64,000 nt of DNA from Roseateles noduli (GCA_002205125.1 NIOE01000013.1:62001-126000); one strand, 5' to 3'. Positions 1 to 11,623 are shown, counted from the first letter of the stretch. Notes: generated from the letters alone by a model not told the origin. Translations and numbers: made by a program.

Positions 1-1
1 C

Positions 2-1360
2 GCGGAAGGCCGGGCCGGGTCGCTGCAGGTGTTCCTGGACGCGGTCGAGGAGGCGCACCGGTGCGGGCGCGTGACCTTGCCGGAGATCCGGGCGCTGCTG
101 CTCGGCGTCGACGACACGAGCGCCCCCGAGCCCTGGCGCGGGTTCGGATTCGCGATGGCGCGCAACCATGCCGATGCGGTCGGGATCTGGACGAGGGCCT
201 TGCTCCGCATGGCGACGCGACGGCTGATCGACGACGTCGAACTCTTCGACGCCTTGAAGGTGGGGAACGTCGACGGCTGGGGCGTCTATCACGAGGCGAT
301 GCGCGCGGGCGCGTGCGGAGCCGCCGCCCGCTATCGCGAGGCCCTGCGCATCGCGCGGGGAGGTGGTCTGCTGTCGCGCGAACAGGTCGGGCTGCTGCTG
401 CTCGGCCATGGCGAAGAGCCGCATGCCCTGTCGCAGGCCGCCGCGGCGGGCCATGTCCAGGCCGTCGTGGAGCACCTCCAGGACGAGTCGGGACTGCTGG
501 GCCTGGGGACGCTCGGAAGCTTTTTCGGCGGGGGTGGCCTCGCGCAGGCACGCTGGTGCCGCCGCGGCGGACATGTCGCGATCGGTGCGGCGATGCGACA
601 TGGACAGGTGGCGGTGGTCGCGGCACTGGCTGAGCATGCGCTCGAGTTGCAGCGTCACCGCCAGCGACCGGCGCTGTTCCCGTCCTTCGCGGGTCTGCCC
701 GGGGACGCGCCCGCCATCGGTGAAGCCGTGTTGACGGGGCACCTGGAGATCGCCGGCGTGTGGATGGGCGCGCTGGTGCGCGGTGTCTCGAAGGGCTGGA
801 TCGCCGGCCGGGACATGCTGACCCTCATGGCGGCGAAGGACGATCGCGGCAGTCCGCTCCTGCACCGGGCCGTGTCGGCGCTGGATCCCGGGGACCTGTT
901 CACCGTGCTGCGTCTGACGGTCGAGGCGGTCTGTCTCGCGCGCCTGGGTTCGTCGGCGCTGTCGCGGCTGCTGGGCCCCGGCCGGCGCCATCCCTCGCTC
1001 CTCGCGGCGGCCCTGCTGGCGGACCAGGCGCCTGCCGTGCGTCTGGTCGGTCAGCTCCTGCTGCAACTGCGCGACGAAGGCGCGCTGGCGGTCGACGATC
1101 TGCGCCAGCTGCTGGCGCTTCGCGGCCGGTCCCGGTGGTTCGGTCGCCGGGGTGCGCGCGTCGCGCCGGCCGCCGGCCGGCGATGTTCTCCGGCCACGGT
1201 GGACGCCTACGTGAGTCTGGTCGACGCCGCCAGGCGCCGCGGCTGGATCCAGGAAGGTGCCGCCCGCGAGTGCCTGCGGGGATGGGCCGACACGCCTGGC
1301 GACCCCGTGGAACCTCCGCACGAACGCGCGCTGAGGGGAGCGGCTACGTCGGGGTCTTGA
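2..1360 (+). CDS. alpha-solenoid (ankyrin-like) repeat protein, 5' end missing
   Basis: The reading frame is open to the left edge of the window, so the true start lies upstream; a GTG at 29 is the first visible possible start. At least 452 residues are present. The protein is built from about eight degenerate repeats of roughly 45-50 residues. Each begins with a helix of the form A-x-x-x-G-[HN]-x-x-[AV], as in SQAAAAGHVQAV, GAAMRHGQVAVV and GEAVLTGHLEIA, followed by a second longer helix and often a Leu-rich end such as LLLLG. This resembles ankyrin or related alpha-solenoid repeats, which bind proteins. I see no catalytic domain, and a signal peptide cannot be judged without the N-terminus. 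The last 17 bases overlap the convergent pirin gene. The function is unknown; an effector-like or scaffold role is only a guess. Confidence 0.6.
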   Translation, partial: AEGRAGSLQVFLDAVEEAHRCGRVTLPEIRALLLGVDDTSAPEPWRGFGFAMARNHADAVGIWTRALLRMATRRLIDDVELFDALKVGNVDGWGVYHEAMRAGACGAAARYREALRIARGGGLLSREQVGLLLLGHGEEPHALSQAAAAGHVQAVVEHLQDESGLLGLGTLGSFFGGGGLAQARWCRRGGHVAIGAAMRHGQVAVVAALAEHALELQRHRQRPALFPSFAGLPGDAPAIGEAVLTGHLEIAGVWMGALVRGVSKGWIAGRDMLTLMAAKDDRGSPLLHRAVSALDPGDLFTVLRLTVEAVCLARLGSSALSRLLGPGRRHPSLLAAALLADQAPAVRLVGQLLLQLRDEGALAVDDLRQLLALRGRSRWFGRRGARVAPAAGRRCSPATVDAYVSLVDAARRRGWIQEGAARECLRGWADTPGDPVEPPHERALRGAATSGS

Positions 1361-2315
1361 GCGCCGGCACGACCGGCGCCAGCAGGCGCGGGCCGTCGAA
1401 GCCGCGGACCTCGCCGAAGCGGCCGCCGTCCTCGCGGCTGTTCCATTCCTCGGCGTAGACCTGCATCTCCTCGCGGGTGCGGCCGACGAAGTTCCAGAAC
1501 AGCAGCACCGGCTCGCCGAACGGGGGCCCGCCCAGCAGCAGCGCGCGGCTCTTGCCGCCGCCCGACAGCAGCTTCAGCGACTGCGCGCCCGGTGCGATGT
1601 AGAGCAGCTCGCCGGGCTTGCTGGCGCCGGTGGACTCCCCGTCCAGCGTCGCCGACAGCTCGCCTTCGAGCACCATCAGACCGTACTCGTGCTCCGGATG
1701 CAGCGGGATCGTCGCTTCCGCGGCGCGTGTCGCGCTCAGGTCCACGCCCAGCAGCGGCGTGTGGCTGGGCACCGGCGAGCGGTGACCGCCGAACTCGCCC
1801 ACCAGCAGCATCGTGTCGAAGCCGCCGGTCGCGAACGACGGCAGCTCGGGGAAGTGCTCGAACGCCGGCTCGCGATGACGCACCGCGTCGGGCAGCGCGA
1901 TCCACAGCTGGGCCAGCTGCAGGCGGTCGGACTGCGATTCCTCCGTGTGGCTGATGCCGCGGCCCGCGGTCATCAGGTTCACCTGGCCGGGGCGCAGCAT
2001 CTGCTCGGAGCCCAGGCTGTCGCGGTGCAGCACCTCGCCCTCGATCATCCAGCTGAAGGTCTGCAGGCCGGTGTGCGGATGCGGACCCACGCGCATCCGG
2101 TTGTCCGGCGTCAGGTCGGCCGGGCCGGCGTGATCGAGGAAACACCAGGCCGCGATCATGCGGCGCTTCGGTGTCGGCACCGCGCGCCGGATCGTCAGGC
2201 CGCCGACGTTGCCGAGGTGTGCGGCGATGCGTTCCCAGCGCGCCGGGACGGGATCGGTGGGCAGACCCGCGGAGGCGTGTCCGGAAGGGCTGGAAGGATC
2301 GGAGGGCGCGGTCAT
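1344..2315 (-). CDS. pirin family protein
   Basis: This is a 323-residue bicupin of the pirin family. The N-terminal cupin carries the metal-binding pattern: His residues in GPHPHTGLQTFSWMIEGEV (about residues 80-100) and in RGISHTEES. The C-terminal cupin follows, with PGELLYIAPGA and the typical end PFGEPVLLFWNFVGRTREE. Pirins are Fe-containing cytoplasmic proteins; some have quercetinase activity and others bind regulators or enzymes, so the substrate cannot be named. The start at 2315 is chosen because AAGGAG lies 7 bases upstream; a longer frame to 2354 has no such site. Its ATG overlaps the cueR stop (ATGA), so it is translationally coupled to cueR and copA, suggesting expression with the copper module. 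Confidence 0.9.
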   Translation of the reverse strand: MTAPSDPSSPSGHASAGLPTDPVPARWERIAAHLGNVGGLTIRRAVPTPKRRMIAAWCFLDHAGPADLTPDNRMRVGPHPHTGLQTFSWMIEGEVLHRDSLGSEQMLRPGQVNLMTAGRGISHTEESQSDRLQLAQLWIALPDAVRHREPAFEHFPELPSFATGGFDTMLLVGEFGGHRSPVPSHTPLLGVDLSATRAAEATIPLHPEHEYGLMVLEGELSATLDGESTGASKPGELLYIAPGAQSLKLLSGGGKSRALLLGGPPFGEPVLLFWNFVGRTREEMQVYAEEWNSREDGGRFGEVRGFDGPRLLAPVVPALKTPT

Positions 2316-2742
2316 GGGGTGGCTCCTTGTGCGAGGTCGTCGAGGATGGGGCAATCGGGGCGGTCGTCGCCGTGACAGCAGTGTGCGAGCTCGGCCAGCG
2401 CGCGGCGCATCGCCTGCATCTCGGCCATGCGGCGGTCCAGGTCGGCGATGTGCGTCTCCGCGATGCGCTTCACCTGCCCGCTGGCGCGGCGGCGGTTCTG
2501 CCAGAGCTTCACCAGCTCGGCGATCTCCGCCATCGAGAAGCCCAGATCGCGCGCGCGGCGGATGAAGCGCAGCGTGTGCACCTCCTTCTCGCCGTACAGC
2601 CGGTAGCCCGATTCCGTGCGGGCGACCGGCGGCAGCAGGCCGAGCGACTCGTAGTGGCGCAGCATCTTCGGCGACACGCCGGAGCGCTCGGCCGCCTGGC
2701 CGATGGTCAGCGGCGAGGTCAGCGGTGGGGTCAGCGGTGAGG

Positions 2743-2746
<4 letters not shown>
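2312..2746 (-). CDS. cueR: CueR-type copper-sensing MerR regulator
   Basis: This is a 144-residue MerR-family activator. The N-terminal winged helix starts at [25 protein letters not shown] and is followed by the wing ESGYRLY and a dimerisation helix. The metal loop near the C-terminus reads [12 protein letters not shown] (residues 123-134). In CueR the two cysteines that bracket such a loop bind Cu(I), Ag(I) or Au(I); here C124 and C132 have the expected spacing. The protein should twist the 19-bp-spaced promoters found at 5035-5065 and 5225-5255 into an active form when copper rises. The ATG overlaps the copA stop (ATGA) and the gene's own stop overlaps the pirin start, so copA-cueR-pirin reads as one transcript. 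The Pro/Thr-rich first 13 residues are an unusual short extension. Confidence 0.9.
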
Positions 2747-5028
<2,282 letters not shown>

Positions 5029-5034
5029 GGCGTC

Positions 5035-5065
5035 AGTCTCAAGCTTGCCATGATGGGAAGGTCAA
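5035..5065 (-). promoter_or_regulatory. CueR-type promoter of copA
   Basis: On the minus strand a -35 TTGACC (5065-5060) is followed by a 19-base spacer and a -10-like GAGACT (5040-5035). The spacer holds an imperfect dyad, CTTCCCA and TGGCAAG around three bases (5044-5060). A 19-base spacer with this dyad is the signature of copper-responsive MerR/CueR promoters. The transcript would begin within a few bases of the copA ATG. Confidence 0.75.
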
Positions 5066-5224
5066 GGCCATGCCCCGGATGGGAGATTTCGCGAAGGCCG
5101 AGGCCCGAGGAGCTCGGTGGTTCGGTCGGAGGGATCCGGTGCCGGCCGACCGATTTGCGGAACATGTGCAGCGTATGAGGGCGGCCGGCACCGGATCCCG
5201 CAGGCCTGCTCGGTCGTCGAACGC

Positions 5225-5255
5225 TTGACCTTGCCATGGTGGCAAGGTTTAGGCT
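5225..5255 (+). promoter_or_regulatory. CueR-type promoter of copZ
   Basis: A -35 TTGACC (5225-5230) and a -10 TAGGCT (5250-5255) are separated by 19 bases. The dyad ACCTTGCCA / TGGCAAGGT is perfect, with a 3-base centre (5228-5248). This is the classic CueR/MerR operator geometry and it points at copZ, giving a leader of about 27 bases. Confidence 0.85.
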
Positions 5256-5288
5256 TCAGTCTGTGTGATTGACCCGAAAGAATCTGAC

Positions 5289-5492
5289 ATGCATGAATTC
5301 AAGCTTCCCGACATGAGCTGCGGTCACTGCCGCGCGGCGGTGACCGAGGCGGTCAAGGAGGTCGACGAGCACGCTGCGGTGAGCGTCGACCTGGCGCAGA
5401 AGACGGTGACGGTGGAGAGCGGTCTGAGTCGCGAGCAACTGGCGGGCGTGCTCAGCGAGGCCGGCTACCCGCCGGCCTCGCTGAGTTCCTGA
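5289..5492 (+). CDS. copZ: CopZ-like copper chaperone
   Basis: This is a 67-residue single HMA-domain protein. The Cu(I)-binding loop is M9-S-C11-G-H-C14, and the ferredoxin-like fold is completed by a C-terminal EAGYPPASL segment. Such proteins carry Cu(I) in the cytoplasm to CopA or to CueR-type regulators. The ATG at 5289 is preferred over an in-frame GTG at 5265: it has a GAAAG ribosome site 8 bases upstream, and the GTG would fall almost at the predicted transcription start. The gene is divergent from copA and has its own CueR-type promoter, so the pump and chaperone should be co-induced by copper. Confidence 0.92.
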   Translation: MHEFKLPDMSCGHCRAAVTEAVKEVDEHAAVSVDLAQKTVTVESGLSREQLAGVLSEAGYPPASLSS

Positions 5493-5510
5493 GCCTTGGG
5501 GAGCGGGCGT

Positions 5511-7721
5511 TCAGGCCTGCTTGAGCGCTTCGCTGTCGAACGGCAGCTGGCGCAGGCGCTTGCCGGTGGCGGCGAAGATCGCGTTGGCCACGGCGGGTGC
5601 GATCGGCGGGGTGCCGGGTTCGCCGATGCCGCCGGGGGCTTCGTTGCTCTGCACGATGTGCACGTCGACCTTGGGCATCTCGTTCAGGCGCAGCACGGGG
5701 TAGTCGTGGAAGTTGCTCTGTTCGACCTTCCCGTCCTTGAACGTGATGCGTCCGTACAGCGCGGCTGACAGGCCGTAGACCACCGCGCCTTCGATCTGCC
5801 GCGAGATGGTCTGCGGGTTGACGGTCTGCCCGCAGTCGACGGCGGCGGTCACGCGGTGGACGGTGATGCCCCCGTCCTTGGCCACGGACACCTCGGCCAC
5901 TTCCGCGACCCAGGTGCCGAAGCTTTCCGCCACCGCGATGCCGCGATGCCGGCCCTTGGGCAGCGGGCGGCTCCAGCCGGCCTTCTCCGCGGCCAGCAGC
6001 AGCACGCCGCGGGCGCGCGGGTGCTTCTCCAGCAGCGACAGGCGGTACTTGAGCGGGTCGATCTTTGCCGCATGCGCCAGCTCATCGATGAAGCTCTCGA
6101 TGAAGAACGCGTTCTGCGAGTGCCCCACCGAGCGCCAGAACCACACCTGCGGGCCCGGCTCCGCGCGGCCGTAGGCGATCCGCTGGTGCGGGATCTCGTA
6201 GGGGTGGTCCGCGAGCCCTTCGACGGCCATCGAATCGACGCCGTTCTCCGGGATCTTCATGAAGCCCGACGCGGCCATGATGGACGGGCTGGCCACGTCC
6301 GCGCGCAGCATCAGCGGCTGGCCCTTGTCGTCCAGTCCCGCCTCGAAGCGCACGCGCGACGTCGGCCGGTAGTAGCCGGCGGCCATGTCATCTTCGCGGG
6401 CGTAGATCAGCTTGACCGGGCTGCCGCTCAGCTTGGACAGCAGCGTTGCGTCGATGGTGAAGTCGGGCGCGAAGCGGCGACCGAAACCGCCGCCCAGCAG
6501 CATCGTGTTGACCTTCACCTTGGCCGGCGTGACCTGCGCCACCTGCGACAGGATGCCCTGCGCCGGGCCCTGGCTCTGGGTGCCGGCCCAGAGGGTGACC
6601 TCGTCGCCCTTGACCCAGGCCAGGCAGTTCAGCGGCTCCATCGCGGCGTGCGCGAGATAGGGGACGTCGTACTGCGCGCTCAGGTTGCGCGCGGCGTTGG
6701 CGCTGCCGTCCTTGACGTTGCCCACGTCGCGCGCGATCGCCGTGGCGTTCTGCAAGCCTTCGTCGAGCGAGGCGGACACCTTGTCCGAGGACAGGTCGGC
6801 GTGCGGGCCCAGGTCCCACTCGATGCCGAGCGCGTCCCGGCCCTGCCTGGCGGCCCAGTAGCCGTCCGCCAGCACCGCCACCCCCGACGGGATCGCGATG
6901 ACCTTGCGCACGCCCTTGATCGCCTTGGCCTTGCCTTCGTCGAAGGCCTTGGGCTTGGCGCCGGCGATCGGCGCGCGTGCCATCACCGCGACCAGCAGGC
7001 CGTCCACGTGCGCGTCGATGCCGAACTTGGCCGTGCCGTTGATCTTGGCCGCGCTGTCCAGACGGCGCGTCGGCTTGCCCATGATGCGGAAGTCCTTGCG
7101 GTCCTTCAGCGCCGGCTTCTCCGGCACCGGCTGCTTCGCGGCCGCGCCGACCAGGGAGCCGTACGTCGCCTTGCGGCCGTTCGGGCCGATCACCTGGCCG
7201 CGCTCGGTGCGCAGCGTCGCGGCATCGACCTTCCACTGCTGCGCCGCCGCGGCGACCAGCATCTGACGCGCCGCGGCGCCGGCCTGGCGCACCGGGGTCC
7301 AGTGCGCGCGCACCGTCGTGCTGCCGCCGGTGGCCTGCATGCCGAACATCGGGTTGTTGTACGCCGCGTCCGCCGGCGCCTGCTCGACGGAGACCAGCGC
7401 CCAGTCGGCGTCCAGCTCCTCGGCCACCATCATCGGGATCGCGGTCAGCACGCCCTGGCCCATCTCGGCCGAGCCGCACACGACGGTGACCTTGTTGTCC
7501 GGCGTGATGCGCAGCCAGGCGTTGGGCGCGAAGGTGTTGGAGGCGGCGCCAGTCGGCGTTTGCGCCGTCGTCTGCGCCAGCGCCGCGCGGCCGGCGGCCA
7601 GCGGCAGGGCGAAGGACACGGTCAGCGCCGCGCCGCTCTTGAGCAGCGAGCGGCGGCTGGGGGAGGCGGCAGAGACGGCGGCCGATGCCGCGGACATCGC
7701 GTCCTTGTCGAAGGCCATCAT
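5511..7721 (-). CDS. molybdenum hydroxylase large subunit (isoquinoline 1-oxidoreductase beta type)
   Basis: This is a 736-residue member of the xanthine-oxidase-like family that binds molybdopterin cytosine dinucleotide. A Tat signal is visible: SRRSLLKSG at about residues 22-30, then a hydrophobic stretch ending AAGRAALAQ. Mature-region motifs include [29 protein letters not shown] and the family's [22 protein letters not shown] end, which carries the catalytic Glu region. Substrates of this family are aromatic heterocycles or aldehydes; the exact one cannot be read here. The gene starts 2 bases after the small-subunit stop, with GGGAGG just upstream, so the two are one operon. Unlike XDH-type enzymes there is no FAD subunit; electrons probably leave through the iron-sulfur subunit to a cytochrome. 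The gene is convergent with copZ. Confidence 0.87.
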   Translation of the reverse strand: MMAFDKDAMSAASAAVSAASPSRRSLLKSGAALTVSFALPLAAGRAALAQTTAQTPTGAASNTFAPNAWLRITPDNKVTVVCGSAEMGQGVLTAIPMMVAEELDADWALVSVEQAPADAAYNNPMFGMQATGGSTTVRAHWTPVRQAGAAARQMLVAAAAQQWKVDAATLRTERGQVIGPNGRKATYGSLVGAAAKQPVPEKPALKDRKDFRIMGKPTRRLDSAAKINGTAKFGIDAHVDGLLVAVMARAPIAGAKPKAFDEGKAKAIKGVRKVIAIPSGVAVLADGYWAARQGRDALGIEWDLGPHADLSSDKVSASLDEGLQNATAIARDVGNVKDGSANAARNLSAQYDVPYLAHAAMEPLNCLAWVKGDEVTLWAGTQSQGPAQGILSQVAQVTPAKVKVNTMLLGGGFGRRFAPDFTIDATLLSKLSGSPVKLIYAREDDMAAGYYRPTSRVRFEAGLDDKGQPLMLRADVASPSIMAASGFMKIPENGVDSMAVEGLADHPYEIPHQRIAYGRAEPGPQVWFWRSVGHSQNAFFIESFIDELAHAAKIDPLKYRLSLLEKHPRARGVLLLAAEKAGWSRPLPKGRHRGIAVAESFGTWVAEVAEVSVAKDGGITVHRVTAAVDCGQTVNPQTISRQIEGAVVYGLSAALYGRITFKDGKVEQSNFHDYPVLRLNEMPKVDVHIVQSNEAPGGIGEPGTPPIAPAVANAIFAATGKRLRQLPFDSEALKQA

Positions 7722-7723
7722 GA

Positions 7724-8194
7724 TCAGCCTCCCTTCGCCAGCGTGGCCGAGGCGTCGTGGATCGCCGCCCGGATCTGGTTGTAGGTGCCGCAGCGGCAGA
7801 CGTTGCCGCTCATCGCGCCGTCGATGTCGGCGTCGGTCGGCTTCTTCTTGCCGGCCAGCAGCGCGCAGGCGCTCATGATCTGACCGCTCTGACAGTAACC
7901 GCACTGCGGCACGTCGATCTTCAGCCACGCGTGCTGCACCGCGCGGCCGGCGGGCGTCGCACCCACGCCTTCGATCGTGGTGATCTTCTTGCCGGCGGCC
8001 GATTCCAGCGGCGTCTGGCAGGAGCGCACGGGCTGACCGTCCAGGTGCACGGTGCAGGCGCCGCACAGCGCCATGCCGCAGCCGAACTTGGTGCCGGTCA
8101 GTTGCAGGTCTTCCCGCAGCGCCCACAGCAGGGGCATCTGCGGATCGGCATCGAGCGTCACCGCCTTGCCGTTCACGGTCATCGAAATGGACAT
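7724..8194 (-). CDS. molybdenum hydroxylase 2Fe-2S small subunit (isoquinoline 1-oxidoreductase alpha type)
   Basis: This 156-residue protein carries two [2Fe-2S] clusters. The plant-ferredoxin-like N-terminal cluster is seen in [15 protein letters not shown]. The helical C-terminal cluster is seen in [10 protein letters not shown] followed by CRCGTYNQI. It passes electrons from the molybdenum cofactor of the large subunit to an external acceptor. The start at 8194 (MSISMTVNG) has AGGAGG 8 bases upstream; the open frame runs further to 8320, but that stretch has no family similarity. It has no signal peptide of its own, so it probably travels out bound to the Tat-exported large subunit. A maturation (XdhC-type) gene is not seen in the window. 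Confidence 0.88.
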   Translation of the reverse strand: MSISMTVNGKAVTLDADPQMPLLWALREDLQLTGTKFGCGMALCGACTVHLDGQPVRSCQTPLESAAGKKITTIEGVGATPAGRAVQHAWLKIDVPQCGYCQSGQIMSACALLAGKKKPTDADIDGAMSGNVCRCGTYNQIRAAIHDASATLAKGG

Positions 8195-8708
8195 GGGGGG
8201 TTCCTCCTGGGGACGCCTGGGCAGATCCGCCGCGCCCGATCGTCTTGAAGGGGTCGGGTCTTGCGGCGGGGGTGCGCAAGCGTATCCCTTTCGAACTTTT
8301 CGCGTGCGGTGCCAGGTCATGCCCCGCCCGTCGCGGCCTACCTGGAAGGGTTAACTCGTAGAAGGCAGGAAGAAGAGGGCGCCCCTCGCACCCGAATGGT
8401 GCCGATTTGCAAGCAGAGGGTTTTCCCTCCCTGGCACCGATGTCATCGCCCATTTCCGGGCCTGCTTCGCCCGCTTTCGCAGCAATCGGGCGTAAAGCGC
8501 CCTCGAATGCGAACAGTGAATGCTACGAAGTGAACGATTGTTGCTGTTTTGCAATGGATGACGACGGACATGGGGCGGGGCGCTCCACAGAATCCGCCCC
8601 CTCGTGCCCACCGGGAAACCCCCAGGGCACGACCCGGCACCGACCCGGCCGCCGGTCCCCTCGGCCGATGCGATCCATCCGGCCCTTCATCAATTCGCAA
8701 GTGGAAGT
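8195..8708. other. 514-base intergenic region between divergent genes
   Basis: No gene is supported here. The region separates the molybdenum hydroxylase operon (minus) from a TonB-dependent receptor (plus), so it should hold promoters for both. One nested inverted repeat is visible: GGTGCC (8398-8403) pairs with GGCACC (8433-8438), and inside it GAGGG (8416-8420) pairs with CCCTC (8425-8429) around TTTT. It could be an operator or an RNA hairpin. I find no convincing -35/-10 pair and no riboswitch-like block. Confidence 0.4.
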
Positions 8709-11462
8709 ATGAGAAAAGACAAACAGCTCTCCCTGTCCCTGAGCGCCGCCGCGGCGCTGCTGTGCTGCGTGCAGGTCGCGCAAGCCCAGGCGCAGGACAC
8801 GACCCAGCTTCAGCGCGTCGAGGTGACCGGCTCCAACATCAAGCGTCTGGCGTCCGAAACAGCCTCGCCGGTGCAGGTCTACAACCGTGAAGAGATCCGC
8901 CGCACCGGCGCCAACACCGTGCGCCAGGTGCTGGACACGCTGACCTCGACCTCGAGCAGCGAGATCAAGGACGACGGCAACACCTCCAGCTTCGCGTCGG
9001 GCGCCTCGGGCGTGTCCATGCGCGGTCTGGGCAAGGGCGCCACGCTGGTGCTGCTGAACGGCCGCCGCGTCGCCAACTTCGGCCTGGCCGACGGCGCCAA
9101 GGACACCTTCGTCAACGTCGACTCGATCCCGGCCGACGCGGTCGAGCGCGTGGAAATCCTCAAGGACGGCGCCTCCGCCATCTACGGCTCCGACGCGATG
9201 GCCGGCGTGATCAACATCATCACGCGCCGCTCGTACAACGGCGTCGGCGCCTCCGTCAGCACCACGTTCAACGAGCATCCGGCCGTCGGCGCACAGCGCC
9301 AGGCCAGCCTGGTGGCCGGCTTCGGCGACCTGGACAAGGACCGCTTCAACGTCTTCGCCAACATCGAGGCCTACAAGCGCGACGGCTACACCGTCGCCGA
9401 CGTGAAGGACGACTATCCGGCGTGGCACAAGGGCTTCTTCCTGTCGACCTTCGGCGACAAGAGCCTGAACTCCTACCCCGGCAACCTGCGCGTGGGCACG
9501 AACCGCGTGCCGGTGACCGGCTGCACGACGCTGAACGCGGCGGGCCAGTGCGTGACCGACCTGAACGGCCTGAATCCGGTGTCCGATCCGGCCAAACGCG
9601 TGAACCTGTTCAGCGCCGGCCGCCTCAAGGTCACGGAAGACATCCAGGCCTTCGCCGAGGTGTCCTACTCGAAGACGACCACCGAGTACCTGACCGTGCC
9701 GATGGCCATCGGCGCCGGCGCCACCTCGCGCTGGTACGACGGCTTCAACAAGGTCGCGCAGTCGGTGCCGCATCCGGTGCTGTCGGCCACGAACCCGGCC
9801 AACCCGACCGGCTCGCCGGTGGGCATCGACTACCGGTTCATGGACGATCCCAACCTGTTCAACTATGACGGCACCGGCAAGCAGTACCGCGTGCTGACCG
9901 GCGTGCAGGGCACCTTCCGCGAGATGGACTGGGAAGTGTCGGTCGGCCGCAACGCCGCCGAGGCGGACAAGCTGGCCCGCTGGGGCTCGCGCGACCTGTT
10001 CACGGCCGTCGAGTCGGGCGAGTACAAGATCGGCGGCGGCAACAGCCGCGAGCTGCTGGAACGCCTGTTCCCGATCAACGGCTCCCAGGGCAAGAACCAC
10101 CAGACCTGGGTGGACGCCAAGCTGAGCGGCGAACTGCTGCAGCTGCCGGGCGGCCCGCTGGCCTTCGCGGTCGGCGCGGAGCACCGCCAGGAAGGCGTGC
10201 GCATCAAGTCCACGGACAACGTCCTGAAGGCGCAGATCGTCGGCCGCGGCTCGGTCCTGATCGACGGCGAGCGCAACCTCGAGGCCGCCTTCATCGAGCT
10301 GAACGCCCCGGTGCTGAAGAAGCTGGAGCTCAACGGCGCGCTGCGCTTCGACAAGGCCTCGGGCTTCGACGGCCGCGTGTCGCCCAAGCTCGGCGTGCGC
10401 TACGAAGTGCTGCCGCAGCTGCTGCTGCGCGGCACGGTGGCCGGCGGCTTCCGCGCGCCCAACATCCCCGAGACCCTGGGTCAGGTCGGCGTGACCGGCT
10501 TCTACAACCAGATGGTGGATCCGAAGCGCTGCGCCACGGCCACGGCGATCAACGACATCCTCAAGAACGGCACCGCCGCCGACAAGTCCGACGCCGCGCT
10601 GGCCCTGGCCAGCGGCTGCCGCGCGTCGCTGCCGGTGATGATCTCGGCCAATCCCAACCTCAAGCCGGAGACCTCCAAGAGCGTGACGCTGGGCTTCGTG
10701 TTCGAGCCGTCCAAGAACGCCTCGATCGCCGTCGACTACTTCAGCATCGAGCGCAAGAACGAGATCAACTCGCGGGATCCGGACTACGTGCTGGCGCGTG
10801 AAGGCCAGGCCGGCTACGAGTCGGTGATCAGCCGCGGTGCGCTGACCGCGCAGGAACTGGCCTGGGCGGCGCGCGCCAGCCAGGTGTCGGGCCAGTCGCT
10901 GACCTGGGGCGCGGGCCAGATCACCTCGCTGCTGCTGCAGTACGAGAACTTCGGCAAGACCGAGACCTCGGGCGTGGACATCGACCTGAAGGGCCGCGTC
11001 GCGGCGGGATCGTTCGGCACGCTGAACCTGGGCGTGGCGGCGACCTATGCGCTGACCTACAAGGCCTGGGACATCGACGCGAACAAGTGGCGTCCCAACC
11101 AGGTCGGCATGTACGAGAACCCGCGCCTGAAGGCCGTGTTCTCGGCCGCCTGGAACAAGGGCGACTGGACCACCGGCGTGCGCTTCAACTACACGTCGCG
11201 CACCTCGCTGAACCGCAGCGAGGCCGACCTGGACACCTGGGGCGAGGCCGCCTGCCAGAGCAGCCTGAAGCCGGGCTCGCTGCCCTGCTACATCGACGAG
11301 GACATCCGCACCGACTTCAGCCTGGGTTACACCGGCATCAAGAACCTGCGCCTGTCGCTGAACATCAACAACCTGATGGGCGACGAGCGTCCGGTCAACC
11401 TGCGCGACGGCTACCGCATCCGTCCGCGCAGTTACAAGGTGGGCGCATCCTACGACTTCTGA
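8709..11462 (+). CDS. TonB-dependent outer-membrane receptor
   Basis: This 917-residue receptor has a Sec signal peptide (basic MRKDKQ, hydrophobic core, cleavage near AQAQAQ). The TonB box region is followed by VEVTGSNIKR and a plug domain (about residues 45-170), with the hallmarks GASGVSMRGLGKGATLVLLNGRRV and ILKDGASAIYGSDAMAGVINIITR. A 22-strand barrel completes it, ending GASYDF with the C-terminal Phe needed for outer-membrane insertion. There is no STN (FecA-type signalling) domain and no anti-sigma gene nearby. The subclass with RVEVTGSNIKR often imports carbohydrates, peptides or other non-siderophore ligands; the ligand here is unknown. The ribosome site before ATG 8709 is poor (GGAAG only 1 base away). 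A strong terminator follows at once, so it is monocistronic. Confidence 0.93.
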   Translation: MRKDKQLSLSLSAAAALLCCVQVAQAQAQDTTQLQRVEVTGSNIKRLASETASPVQVYNREEIRRTGANTVRQVLDTLTSTSSSEIKDDGNTSSFASGASGVSMRGLGKGATLVLLNGRRVANFGLADGAKDTFVNVDSIPADAVERVEILKDGASAIYGSDAMAGVINIITRRSYNGVGASVSTTFNEHPAVGAQRQASLVAGFGDLDKDRFNVFANIEAYKRDGYTVADVKDDYPAWHKGFFLSTFGDKSLNSYPGNLRVGTNRVPVTGCTTLNAAGQCVTDLNGLNPVSDPAKRVNLFSAGRLKVTEDIQAFAEVSYSKTTTEYLTVPMAIGAGATSRWYDGFNKVAQSVPHPVLSATNPANPTGSPVGIDYRFMDDPNLFNYDGTGKQYRVLTGVQGTFREMDWEVSVGRNAAEADKLARWGSRDLFTAVESGEYKIGGGNSRELLERLFPINGSQGKNHQTWVDAKLSGELLQLPGGPLAFAVGAEHRQEGVRIKSTDNVLKAQIVGRGSVLIDGERNLEAAFIELNAPVLKKLELNGALRFDKASGFDGRVSPKLGVRYEVLPQLLLRGTVAGGFRAPNIPETLGQVGVTGFYNQMVDPKRCATATAINDILKNGTAADKSDAALALASGCRASLPVMISANPNLKPETSKSVTLGFVFEPSKNASIAVDYFSIERKNEINSRDPDYVLAREGQAGYESVISRGALTAQELAWAARASQVSGQSLTWGAGQITSLLLQYENFGKTETSGVDIDLKGRVAAGSFGTLNLGVAATYALTYKAWDIDANKWRPNQVGMYENPRLKAVFSAAWNKGDWTTGVRFNYTSRTSLNRSEADLDTWGEAACQSSLKPGSLPCYIDEDIRTDFSLGYTGIKNLRLSLNINNLMGDERPVNLRDGYRIRPRSYKVGASYDF

Positions 11463-11483
11463 TCGCTGCCGCGATCCCCTCGA

Positions 11484-11509
11484 AGCCCGGCCTTGGCCGG
11501 GCTTTTTTT
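11484..11509 (+). terminator. intrinsic terminator after the first TonB-dependent receptor
   Basis: AGCCCGGCC (11484-11492) pairs perfectly with GGCCGGGCT (11495-11503) around a 2-base tip and runs into seven T residues. It lies 22 bases after the stop codon. Confidence 0.92.
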
Positions 11510-11604
11510 CGTCCGTTCGTTCCACCGTCCGTTGTCGTTCGCGGTCACCTCGGGCATGTCGGAACGGACACAACTCGCTCCGAAAAACCTGTCTTTCGAC
11601 ATCG

Positions 11605-11623
11605 GACATGACTTGGTCATGTC
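11605..11623. promoter_or_regulatory. 19-base perfect palindrome in the region upstream of the second receptor
   Basis: GACATGAC and GTCATGTC flank TTG, giving perfect 8-base arms, the form of a dimeric regulator's operator. It lies in the 395-base gap 11510-11904, which holds no gene and is clearly AT-richer than its surroundings in its middle part (about 11640-11780). A possible promoter is TTGACC at 11695-11700 with TTATAG at 11721-11726, but the 20-base spacing is long. The cognate regulator is not evident among the neighbours. Confidence 0.45.

Noticed and set aside
5511..8453. Single long frame suggesting a fused molybdenum hydroxylase
   Set aside because: The part beyond 7721 is an out-of-frame reading of the small-subunit gene; the ribosome site and motifs show two separate genes.
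8523..11609. Long minus-strand open frame antisense to the first TonB-dependent receptor
   Set aside because: It has a low-complexity Arg/Ala/Gly/Val/His composition typical of the opposite strand of a GC-rich gene, no family similarity, and the plus strand encodes a clear receptor.
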